Positions 36,163 to 44,775 of a stretch of DNA of 64,000 nucleotides are shown one piece after another. The stretch covers positions 32,020,568 through 32,084,567 of the forward strand of contig NC_089853.1 in NCBI RefSeq assembly GCF_036373705.1, written 5' to 3'. Source of the stretch: Amia ocellicauda. Taxonomy: Eukaryota; Chordata; Actinopteri; Amiiformes; Amiidae. The translations under genes were made by a program, and so were the position numbers. Positions within the stretch are counted from its first letter, which is position 1; each line of letters starts with the position of its first letter. The notes under the pieces were generated by a model, which was not told the origin of the DNA, ran no database searches, and saw nothing but the letters and a program-made list of their open reading frames with translations.

Positions 36163-36264
36163 GATGTTTAGGCAGTTACTACTCCCCTCGCTCCCCGGGC
36201 TGCAACAATCGCGCACGGAAAGGGTTCATTACACACGAGTAGCAGCTGCATAGTCGCGGTGAAA

Positions 36265-36759
36265 TGGGTTTATGTGTCCAGAGTTGAGGCAGCCTTATGC
36301 AACATATAACCACGTTTCTTATCTATGCAGTACTGCACCCAGACCTTTAACATACTGAAGTAAAAAAAAAATCCACAAGTGGCACATACATTAAGGTCAT
36401 GAGGGTCTCTAGTTTTACCAGCACAAGAGCGGTGAAGAACTGAGGCAAGTCATTCCATTTCTCATGTGTAGAAAAGGGGACGACAGCCTGAACCGGTGGG
36501 GTCGTTAAAACTGTCCACACAGCCGTCTCTGGTAACATCTCAGCTGGGAGGAAGCATCGCCTTGCTTCTGTGCGTCTTTCTGTTCATATCTGAGCTCCTG
36601 ATTGTCCGACTGTGTGACCCATACATGACCAGACAGATCTGACAGATGCTTCACCGCGATTCGTGGGCCAGAGAAACCTGAAAGAAAAAGTTGGTTACGC
36701 AGACAAAAAGGTAAGGAATTCAAATATTAAATCTTATAAATGTAAACAAATTTGAATAG

Positions 36760-36798
<39 letters not shown>

Positions 36799-37286
36799 AC
36801 ATCATGCTACATTGTATAACAACTAGAGGGAGAAAACATTCTAGGAGGATGCAGGAGAAACGCACAGACAGCAGCCTCCAAATGTATCATCCACTTCATA
36901 CATTGCATCAAAAAGAAGATTTACCACAAGACATGCAAATGTGCACAAATAAACATATGGCAGTAACCTTAGACTCACAAAGCAGCTGCCTCATCATAAT
37001 TCCTGAAAGGAAAGGAGGTTTTGTACGAGGCTGACTTTCAAGTAAATCTATATATTCAAAATATCCATCTGTTTGACGTGTGTGTCTGTGTATATAGTTT
37101 ATAAAAAGGGCCGCCAGCAGCTCCCTATTCCCTCTAGCAGGAAGGGTCCGACAGTGTGAGGTCCGACAGTTCAGATCAAACAGTGGACGCATGATAACTA
37201 ATGGTTAATGAATGAGTTGAACACACGTGAAATCCAAAGCAAAGGTAACTGCTAATAATGTGCAATTCAAATTCACGTTATCAACA
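36265..37286. other. Palindrome arm, unassigned sequence (mirror of 33719-34740)
   Basis: It holds the same features as the left arm in reverse. It lies upstream of the right UGT gene. Confidence 0.4.
36760..36797. repeat. (TTA)n microsatellite, right arm
   Basis: Mirror of 34208-34245 with equal length. Confidence 0.9.
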
Positions 37287-37288
37287 TA

Positions 37289-38845
37289 CTGTGCCTCTCA
37301 AAAGTGTTCACTCCCCTTGGACTTTTCCACGTTTCATTGTTTTACAGCATGAAATCAGAATGGATTTAATCAGGAGTTTTTGCCACTGATCAACACAGAA
37401 ACTGTCCATAATGTCAAAGTGAAAAATATGACCTGCAAATTGTTCTAAATGTTTTACAAATACAAAAAAGAAAAGACTTAAATGCTTCAGCAAATGCCCC
37501 ATTCAGTCAATATGTGGTAGAGGCACCTTTGGCAGCAATTACAGCCATGAGTCTATGTGGATGAGTCTCTACCAGCTTTGCACATCTGGACACAGCAAGT
37601 TTTGCCGATTCTTCTTTTCAAAATTGCTCAAGCTCCATCAAGTTGGATGGGCACTTTTGGTGAACAGCAATTTTCAACTCTTTCCACATATTCTCAATTG
37701 GATTGAGATCCGGGCTTTAACTGGGGCACTACAGGACATTGACCTTTTTTCTTTTTAAGCCACTCCAGTGTGGCTTTGGCTGTATGTTTGTGGTCATTTT
37801 CATGCTGGAAGATTAATTTTCTCCCAAGTCCCAGGTCTCTTGCAGACTTCAGCAGGTTTTCTTCCAGGATTTCTCTCTGTGCTGCATCCATTTTGCCCTC
37901 TATCTGTACAAGGTTTCCAGGCCCTGATGCAGAGAAGCATCCCCATAGCATAATGCTGCCACAACCATGCTTCACGGTAGGAGTGTTGGTCTCAGGATGA
38001 TGTGCGGTGTTAGACTTGCACCAAACGTAGCGCTTAGCGTTGAGGCCAAAAAGCTCAATTTTGGTCTCATCAGACCACATGCCTTTTGGCAAACTCTAGC
38101 CGAGATTTGATGCAAGGTTTTTCTCTCCCACTTTTGTGAAGCAGCCGGGCTATTGTTGCAGTCTGCACAGTGTCTCCCAGCTCAGCCATGGAAGACTAAC
38201 TCCTTTGGAGTTGCCATTGGCCTCTTGGTGGCCTACCTGACTAGTGCCTTCTCGCATGGATACTCAGTTTTTGAGGACGGCCTGATCTAGGCAGATTCAC
38301 TGTTGTCCCATATTCTCGCCATTTCTTATTAATAAACTTTACTGTGCTCCGGGGGATATTTAATGCTTATATCCTACCCCTGATTGGTGCTTTTGAAGAA
38401 CCTTATTCCAGATTTGCTTTGAATGTTCCTTCGTTGTCATGATGTAGTTTTTGTTAGGAATTGTAGTAACCAACTGCGGGACCTCCCAGAGACATGTGTA
38501 TTTAACCTGTAATCATGTGACACACCTTAATTGCATAGAGGTGGACTGCATTCAACTAATTATGTGACTTCTAAAGACAACTGGCTTCACCACAACTCAA
38601 ATCAGGTGTGTTATAGCATGGGGTCGTGATTACTTATGCATTCAAGTATTTTCTGTTTTGTAATTGTAATTAATTTAGAACAATTTGCTTTGTTATTTAT
38701 ATTAGATTATATTTTTCACTTTGACATTATGGACAGTTTCTGTGTCGATCAGTGGCAAAAACAACTTTCTGATTTCTGATTTCATGTTGTAACACAATGA
38801 AATGTGGATAAGTCAAAGGGGGGTGAATACTTTTGAGAGCTACTG
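37289..38845 (-). mobile_element. Tc1-like transposon, degenerate (right arm)
   Basis: Mirror copy of 32160-33716, with the same ends, the same TA flanks and the same inactivating changes. It lies upstream of the right UGT, perhaps within a 5' UTR intron. Confidence 0.92.
37694..38092 (-). pseudogene. Tc1-like transposase fragment (right arm)
   Basis: 132-residue open piece of the DDE core. It equals the left-arm piece except for one residue (Val for Gly near the end), caused by the base at 37731. Confidence 0.85.
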
Positions 38846-39058
38846 TAAATGACCATGTGCGGGAAGGGGATTAACCTCAGCTGCTGGAGAAGACTGTGTG
38901 GTAAATTCCCTTGATGTGGCAATTTTAGTCAATTGTACAAAGCGAAAATACAAGTATTGTCTATAGAAAAGAAAAAAACAAACGAACGTGTGTATGAATA
39001 TTCAAAGTGTTTTTTAACAATTCTTATCACCTGTCATTATTGTTTCTAATCAGACACT
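38846..39058 (+). promoter_or_regulatory. UGT 5' flank with splice-acceptor-like site (right copy)
   Basis: TTTCTAATCAG ends at 39053, five bases before the ATG at 39059. This suggests that the coding exon begins at 39054 after a 5' UTR intron. Confidence 0.35.
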
Positions 39059-40660
39059 ATGGGAGGGTATTCTCTATGGAGCATCTGCTCAGCCTTCACC
39101 ATCATTGCACCCCTGATCATCACTCTGCCGTGTTTCCATGCTGGCAAGATCCTGGTGGTTCCAGTTGATGGCAGTCATTGGGTGAACATGAACATCCTTA
39201 TTAAGGAGTTGCACTCCCGGGGGCACCAAATCTCAGTGGTGCAAGCAGAAAGCTGCTTGTACATCAAGGAGAAGTCTCCTCACTACACCTCCATCACAAT
39301 CCCTTCTACCAAAGCCATGGATACAGATGTTTTCCAGCAATTCTTGCACAGCGTGTTGAAGTTGAAGAGAGAAAGCACATTTAGTTTGGACCACTTCACC
39401 TTTTTTTGGAAAACCATGAGCATATTTTCAAACTTCCATAAAGAGGTGTGTGAAATGGTAACTCTTATGTTTGAAAATCAGGAGTTAATGCAGACTCTCA
39501 AAGACACACAATACGATCTGGTTCTTGCAGACCCTGCCATTGGTACAGGAGCACTGCTGGCCCACTACCTTCAACTCCCTCTGGTTTTCAATGTCCGCTG
39601 GACTATATATGGGGAAGGCCATTTTGATATTGCCCCCTCACCAGTATCCTACATCCCATACCCTGGGTCAGAGTTAACTGAAAAAATGAATCTATTTCAA
39701 AGGGTCAGGAACATGATACATTATGGATTTTCATCCTTGCAGAGAATGCTTTTTGTGGACCCACATTATAAGTCTTTGTGCGAGCGCTTCTTTGGCTCAG
39801 GGGTTGATATTTACACTCTCACACAGTCAGCAGATCTCTGGCTCATGAGGGTTGACTTTGTCTTCGAATTCCCAAGGCCCACCATGCCCAATGTCATCTA
39901 CATGGGGGGCTTTCAGTGCCAGCCTGCCAGGCCCCTTCCTCAAGACCTGGAGGACTTTATGCAGAGCTCTGGGGAGCATGGTGTCATTGTCATGTCCTTG
40001 GGGACCATTATTAATAACCTTCCCAGTGATGTAACAGCCGAAATAGCATCCGCCTTTGCCCAGCTCCCTCAGAAAGTTATTTGGAGGCTCCAAGGGGAAA
40101 GGCCTGTGAATTTGGGCAACAACACCCTTCTGGTGAACTGGATGCCACAAAATGATCTCCTGGGACATCCCAAGACCAGAGTCTTTGTAGCACATGGTGG
40201 AACCAATGGAGTGTATGAGGCATTGTATCACGCTGTGCCAATGGTGGGACTGCCATTGCTTTTCGATCAGCCCGACAACCTTTTGCGTATGAAAGAAAAA
40301 GGGGCAGCCAAGGTCCTGGATATCGCCTCCTTAAACAGCAGCACCTTCCTCCAGGCCCTGCAGGAGGTGCTCCATGAGCCGTCCTACCGGAGGAACATGG
40401 GGAGGCTCTCCAGCCTGCACCTGGACCAGCCTATGAAGCCCCTGGACAGCGCCCTCTTCTGGATCGAGTTTGTCATGAGACACAAAGGGGCCGCACACTT
40501 GCGCACGGAGTCCTACAGAATGCCCTGGTACTCCTACCACAGCGTGGATGTTGTAGTGGTCTTGCTGGCCATTGTATTCTTGGTCGTCTTCACTACTTTT
40601 GCCGTTTTCAGGTTTCTGTGCTGCAGGGTTTGTTACAGAAGGAAATTAAAAACTAATTAA
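39059..40660 (+). CDS. UDP-glucuronosyltransferase, UGT5-type, intronless coding region (right copy)
   Basis: Second complete copy of the gene at 30345-31946, with the same 533 residues and so the same signal peptide, catalytic His40/Asp158 pair, UGT signature (361-404), membrane helix and KxKxx tail. It reads outward from the palindrome centre on the plus strand. Identity also covers non-coding sequence on both sides, so selection on the protein alone cannot explain it; recent duplication, gene conversion or assembly duplication can. Two such genes would double dosage unless one lacks a working promoter, and both 5' flanks are the same up to the spacer. Confidence 0.95.
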   Translation: MGGYSLWSICSAFTIIAPLIITLPCFHAGKILVVPVDGSHWVNMNILIKELHSRGHQISVVQAESCLYIKEKSPHYTSITIPSTKAMDTDVFQQFLHSVLKLKRESTFSLDHFTFFWKTMSIFSNFHKEVCEMVTLMFENQELMQTLKDTQYDLVLADPAIGTGALLAHYLQLPLVFNVRWTIYGEGHFDIAPSPVSYIPYPGSELTEKMNLFQRVRNMIHYGFSSLQRMLFVDPHYKSLCERFFGSGVDIYTLTQSADLWLMRVDFVFEFPRPTMPNVIYMGGFQCQPARPLPQDLEDFMQSSGEHGVIVMSLGTIINNLPSDVTAEIASAFAQLPQKVIWRLQGERPVNLGNNTLLVNWMPQNDLLGHPKTRVFVAHGGTNGVYEALYHAVPMVGLPLLFDQPDNLLRMKEKGAAKVLDIASLNSSTFLQALQEVLHEPSYRRNMGRLSSLHLDQPMKPLDSALFWIEFVMRHKGAAHLRTESYRMPWYSYHSVDVVVVLLAIVFLVVFTTFAVFRFLCCRVCYRRKLKTN

Positions 40661-40775
40661 ATACGTTTAGCTGGTAGCCAACACCCACTAGGGTTTAAAC
40701 TCTGTACACAATTTCTCCAGGCTTGCCTTGCCTCATTCCTCTCGCTCTAGATGGTTTTCAGTTTCATGAAATCTA

Positions 40776-40781
40776 AATAAA
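40776..40781 (+). terminator. Poly(A) signal of right UGT gene
   Basis: AATAAA about 115 bases after the stop codon at 40658-40660, followed by a T- and G-rich stretch. Confidence 0.6.
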
Positions 40782-40809
40782 TCTTTTGTAGGGGTATAGT
40801 CTAGAACCA

Positions 40810-41615
40810 AAATGGATTTAATTGGGTTTTTCTGTCAATAATCTACACAAAGTATTACTTAATGTCGATGTTGGAGGGGGAAAAAAAAGTATTATCTTTT
40901 TTTTAATTAATTACAAAAAGGAAAAGTCTTAATTGCATAAGTATTCACCCCCTTTGCTATGACACACTTAAATAAGCTGTGGTGCAGCCAGTTTCCTCCA
41001 GAAATCAAAATTAGTTGAATACCTGTGTGCAATTAAAGGGACTGGAAGACATGTCAAGATTGAGGGCATGATGGATGGAGCCAAATATAGGAAAATTCTG
41101 CTTCAGTCTGCAAGAGACCTTGGACAGGGGCGGGGGTTCACCCCTTTCAGCAGGACAATGACCCCAAACACACAGCCAAGGCTACTACCGGAGTGGTTTA
41201 AAACAAGAAGCTCAGTGTCCTAGAAAGCCTAGTCCTCAATCCAATTGAGAATCTGTGGCAAGAGTTGAAAGTTGCGGTTAACCAACAGTATCCATCCAAC
41301 TTGAGAGCTTGAGCAATTTTGCCAAGAAGAATGGGTAATAATTAAGGGAACCAGATGTGCAAAGTTGGTAGAGACTTACTTACCCAAAAAGACTCGCAGC
41401 TGTAATTGCTGCCAAAGGTGTTTCTACCAAGTATTGACTGAGGGGGGTGAATACTTACACAACTAACATATTTCAGTTTTGATTAACTTTTGTGTCACAA
41501 TAAAAACATTTTTCACCTTCAAGGTGTAGTGTATGTGGTGTTAATCAAAGGGAGAGAATCCCAATTAAATCAATTTGAATGCCAGATTGTAACATACCAT
41601 GTGAGAAAAGCTCTG
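40810..41615 (+). mobile_element. Tc1-like transposon remnant (right arm)
   Basis: Mirror of 29390-30195. On the plus strand, CTCAATCCAATTGAGAATCT encodes the LNPIENL block of a decayed transposase. The ends are decayed and the 5' half of the ORF is deleted. Confidence 0.8.
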
Positions 41616-41814
41616 GGGGCAATCCACTGTATTTAGAGTAAGGGCACCTTTGGGGGACTGATTTGAGGAGGGAATGGCAAAAACAATTACATCTTCCCTA
41701 ATTTCCAAGTTCTGAGTTTCAGGGAGCTAGACAGTACCTGTTCATTACACATACCACACGTACTGAGGAAACCTAAAGAGGAAAAAAAAAAAAAGAAATA
41801 ATCCAGCAATGAAG

Positions 41815-42095
41815 AGAGCATGATGAAAAGAACTTTATTTTTACAGAAACATTAAATACACTGTTTTCTTTTCTCAAAGGAAGAGTAAAAGGTGGTACAC
41901 GCCCTTTAAATGAGATCTTTGCAAAAATATATATCCCATTTCCCTCTCACTGGGGAGACTGCTCATCTCCCGTCTACCTTTAAAAAGATGGATAAGAAGA
42001 CATTAGTATTCTGAGAACAGCAAATAAAAAATGCACCACCCAATGAGATGAAGACTTAAAATGAAATCCCCCTAAAGAACACTAGATCACTTTTT
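41815..42095 (-). repeat. Inverted copy of the ELL3-like 3' UTR end
   Basis: Up to 41988 this is the perfect mirror of 29017-29190, including the AATAAA. From 42000 to 42095 it still aligns, at roughly 80-85 percent by eye, with 28760-28856 (shared words GTTCTTTAGGGG, TTTAAGTCTTCATCTC, TTTATTTGCTGTTCTCAG, in reverse complement). About 158 bases of the left side (28857-29014) are missing here. Confidence 0.8.
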
Positions 42096-42246
42096 AAACA
42101 TTTTATTATTTTCACTCAATAAAAAAAAAGTTTTTCAAGTAAAACCTGCTAAAATACAAGCAAATGGCAAATACAAGCTTTTTGAGTTGGTGACCCATAT
42201 ATATAACAGAATGTGCAAATGTCCCAGATTAACTAGTAACTAGAGC

Positions 42247-42369
42247 CGTTTCACTGGAGACCTATGTTTCAAAGCAAGTGTGTTCAGGGAGCAGTGATGA
42301 AGATTTAGTTTGATAACAGATTACTCACACAGCTTGTTACACCACAGGTGTGTCCAACACATATTAAGC

Positions 42370-42370
<1 letters not shown>
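42247..42370 (-). repeat. Left member of an imperfect inverted repeat
   Basis: Its reverse complement matches 44651-44775. Shared words include GGTGTAACAAGCTGTGTGAGT, AGTAATCTGTTAT, CACTGCTCC and GAACACACTTGCTTTGAAA, with small gaps between them. The two members face each other around the intact Tc1 transposon. Confidence 0.75.

Positions 42371-42373
<3 letters not shown>

Positions 42374-42424
<51 letters not shown>
42374..42424. repeat. (TA)n microsatellite
   Basis: About 25 TA units directly abut the left end of the Tc1 transposon, which uses TA as its target. Confidence 0.95.
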
Positions 42425-42427
<3 letters not shown>

Positions 42428-42652
42428 TGAGGGAAAAAAGTATTTGATCCCCTGCTGATTTTGTACATTTGCCCACTGACAAAGAAATGATCAGTCTATA
42501 ATTTTTATGGTAGGTGTATTTTAACAGAGAGAGACAGAATAACAACAACAAAATCCAGAAAAACGCATTTCAAAAAAGTTATAAATTGATTTGCATGTTA
42601 ATGAGGGAAATACGTATTTGACCCCCTATCAATCAGCAAGATTTCTGGCTCC

Positions 42653-42748
42653 CAGGTGTCTTTTATACAGGTAACGAGCTGAGATTAGGAGCACTCTCTT
42701 AAAGGGACTCTCCTAATCTCAGCTCGTTACCTGTATAAAAGACACCTG
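42653..42748. repeat. Perfect 39-bp inverted repeat upstream of the transposase
   Basis: Arms 42653-42691 and 42710-42748 are exact complements around an 18-base loop. Each arm contains TTTTATACAG / CTGTATAAAA, a TATA-like word. The hairpin ends 42 bases before the transposase ATG. One arm is also present in the fragment at 35190-35475, but there the partner is absent. Confidence 0.95.
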
Positions 42749-42790
42749 TCCACAGAAACAATCAATCAATCAGATTCCAAACTCTCCACC

Positions 42791-43804
42791 ATGGCCAAGA
42801 CCAAAGAGCTGTCCAAGGATGTCAGGGACAAGATTGTAGACCTACACAAGGCTGGAATGGGCTACAAGACCATCGCCAAGCAGCTTGGTGAGAAGGTGAC
42901 AACAGTTGGTGAGATTATTTGCAAATGGAAGAAACACAAAATAACTGTCAGTCTCCCTCGGTCTGGGGCTCCATGCAAGATCTCACCTCGTGGAGTTTCA
43001 ATGATCATGAGAATGGTGAGGAATCAGCCCAGAACTACACGGGAGGATCTTGTTAATGATCTCAAGGCAGCTGGGACCATAGTCACCAAGAAAACAATTG
43101 GTAACACATTACGCCGTGAAGGAATGAAATCCTGCAGCGCCCGCAAGGTCCCCCTGCTCAAGAAAGCACATGTACAGGCCCGTCTGAAGTTTGCCAATGA
43201 ACATCTGAATGATTCAGAGGAGAACTGGCTGAAAGTGTTGTGGTCAGATGAGACCAAAATCAAGCTCTTTGGCATCAACTCAACTCGCCGTGTTTGGAGG
43301 AGGAGGAATGACCCCAAGAACACCATCCCCACCGTCAAACATGGAGGTGGAAACATTATGCTTTGGGGGTGTTTTTCTGCTAAGGGGACAGGACAACTGC
43401 ACCGCGTCAAAGGGACGATGGACGGGGCCATGTACCGTCAAATCTTGGGTGAGAACCTCCTTCCCTCAGCCAGGGCATTGAAAATGGGTCGTGGATGGGC
43501 ATTCCAGCATGACAATGACCCAAAACACACAGCCAAGGCAACAAAGGAGTGGCTCAAGAAGAAGCACATTAAGGTCCTGGAGTGGCCTAGCCAGTCTCCA
43601 GACCTTAATCCCATAGAAAATCTGTGGAGGGAGCTGAAGGTTCGAGTTGCTAAACGTCAGCCTCGAAACCTTAATGACTTGGAGAGGATCTGCAAAGAGG
43701 AGTGGGACAAAATCCCTCCTGAGATGTGTGCAAATCTGGTGGCCAACTACAAGAAACGTCTGACCTCTGTGATTGCCAACAAGGGTTTTGCCACCAAGTA
43801 CTAA
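42791..43804 (+). CDS. Tc1 transposase, full length, DD34E
   Basis: Cuts and pastes its own transposon into TA sites. The 337-residue ORF has the usual family length. The N-terminal paired-like DNA-binding region covers about residues 1-115, with two helix-turn-helix parts (around [10 protein letters not shown] and [11 protein letters not shown]) and the linker word [10 protein letters not shown] in the GRPR-motif place. Catalytic residues are present: Asp153 (LWSDETK), Asp241 ([10 protein letters not shown]) and Glu276 ([11 protein letters not shown]), with 34 residues between the last two. No frameshift or premature stop was found. Whether it is active cannot be read from one copy; substitutions outside the catalytic triad could still inactivate it. 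Confidence 0.95.
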   Translation: MAKTKELSKDVRDKIVDLHKAGMGYKTIAKQLGEKVTTVGEIICKWKKHKITVSLPRSGAPCKISPRGVSMIMRMVRNQPRTTREDLVNDLKAAGTIVTKKTIGNTLRREGMKSCSARKVPLLKKAHVQARLKFANEHLNDSEENWLKVLWSDETKIKLFGINSTRRVWRRRNDPKNTIPTVKHGGGNIMLWGCFSAKGTGQLHRVKGTMDGAMYRQILGENLLPSARALKMGRGWAFQHDNDPKHTAKATKEWLKKKHIKVLEWPSQSPDLNPIENLWRELKVRVAKRQPRNLNDLERICKEEWDKIPPEMCANLVANYKKRLTSVIANKGFATKY

Positions 43805-44322
43805 GTCGAAGGGGTCAAATACTTATTTCCCTCATTAACATGCAAATCAATTTATAACTTTTTTGAAATGCGTTTTTCTGGATTTTGTTGTTGTTATTCT
43901 GTCTCTCACTGCTAAAATACACCTACCATTAAAATTATAGACAGATAATTTCTTTGTCAGTGGGAAAACATACAAAATCAGCAGGGATCAAATACTTTTT
44001 TCCCTCACTGTGGGGCTTGATCCAGATATGAAATTAGCCTACAGGACCTACATTTGTCGCTCTATACAGTGCACCTCCACTTCTAATAATTCTTCCCTGT
44101 AAAGAGTTTACATTATTTGCAGGGGCGTCGGAAGTGGGTAGCCATCCTAGGCAATTGCCTGGGGCCCCGGGCTGAGGGGGGCCCCCAAATGGGAAACCCC
44201 CCTTCCTGCTCTCATGGAAGAAAACTCCGCCCCCAGCTCTTTTGTGTTTTTAATAAATGAAGCGAGAGTGACATTCAAAATAATCATAATTCCAGGAGCA
44301 TCTGATTCCCGGGTCTGCATCA

Positions 44323-44441
44323 ACACTTATACTTGAAATCCAGCGCTTCTCCTGCGCAGAGCGCACAGAGCAGAGACGCGGGCCAATGGCAGCTGCAGTC
44401 CCGTGTGGGTGTGTAGCTGCCCAGAACAGTGGTGGGGCTGA
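44323..44441 (+). repeat. CCAAT-containing block shared with palindrome spacer
   Basis: Second copy of the segment at 35869-35985, with an extra GCGCACAGAG-like unit. The flanks of the two copies differ, so this is a dispersed repeat or a short duplicated promoter-like fragment. Confidence 0.75.
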
Positions 44442-44650
44442 AGAGGCGGGACACGTTTTCTATTGGTAGGACTCTAGATGATGCAATTCCGTATTTAAAA
44501 AAATCTTATAGTATTTCTCATTTTGTTTTTGTGTTTCTCTTTTTGTATTTGCGTTTTTCTTTTTGCATTTGTGTTTTACACTTAAGGCCATCGTAGTTAT
44601 CGTATGTTTTTATTACACACTGGTCAATATTGAAGTCTGTCATTTATAAC

Positions 44651-44775
44651 CCTGCCTAATATTTGCGGGTGCTACCCTTTGGTGTAACAAGCTGTGTGAG
44701 TGAGTAATCTGTTATTACACCAAATCTTCCTCACTGCTCCAAGAACACACTTGCTTTGAAATATAGGCCTCCGTA
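44651..44775 (+). repeat. Right member of an imperfect inverted repeat
   Basis: Partner of 42247-42370. The copies differ by short insertions and substitutions, so this duplication is older than the 5.8 kb palindrome arms appear to be. Confidence 0.75.

Larger units (their letters stand above)
34821..36184. other. Palindrome spacer (1364 bp)
   Basis: Single-copy centre between the two arms. In order it holds a GC-rich start, a Tc1-type fragment at 34926-35075, a dispersed-repeat word at about 35075-35190, the end of a second Tc1 family at 35190-35475, a CA tract at 35643-35662, a CCAAT-containing block at 35869-35985 shared with 44323-44441, and a (TA)n-T(n) tract at 36091-36160. Both UGT genes are transcribed away from it, so it could hold shared regulatory sequence. 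Confidence 0.7.
36185..41988 (-). repeat. Right arm of 5.8 kb palindrome
   Basis: It mirrors 29017-34820 at 71005 minus the coordinate. It carries the second, identical UGT ORF on the plus strand. Beyond 41988 the match continues only weakly (42000-42095). Confidence 0.95.
42425..44010 (+). mobile_element. Tc1 transposon, apparently complete, long IR/DR ends
   Basis: The terminal word CAGTGAGGGAAAAAAGTATT at 42425 has its complement ending at 44010. The inverted repeats are about 200 bp (42425-42625 and 43811-44010). An inner repeat copy (TGAGGGAAATA..GTATTTGACCCC) near 42602 and its counterpart near 43815 give the IR/DR layout of Sleeping Beauty-like elements. The left flank is TA; the right flank is TG, so the target duplication is changed on one side. 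Element length is 1586 bp with one uninterrupted transposase. Confidence 0.95.

Noticed and set aside
29017..41988. The palindrome as one giant transposon with the UGT as cargo
   Set aside because: The arm ends carry no TA or other target duplication and no transposon end words, and the outer flanks stay weakly homologous to each other, which fits an inverted duplication instead.
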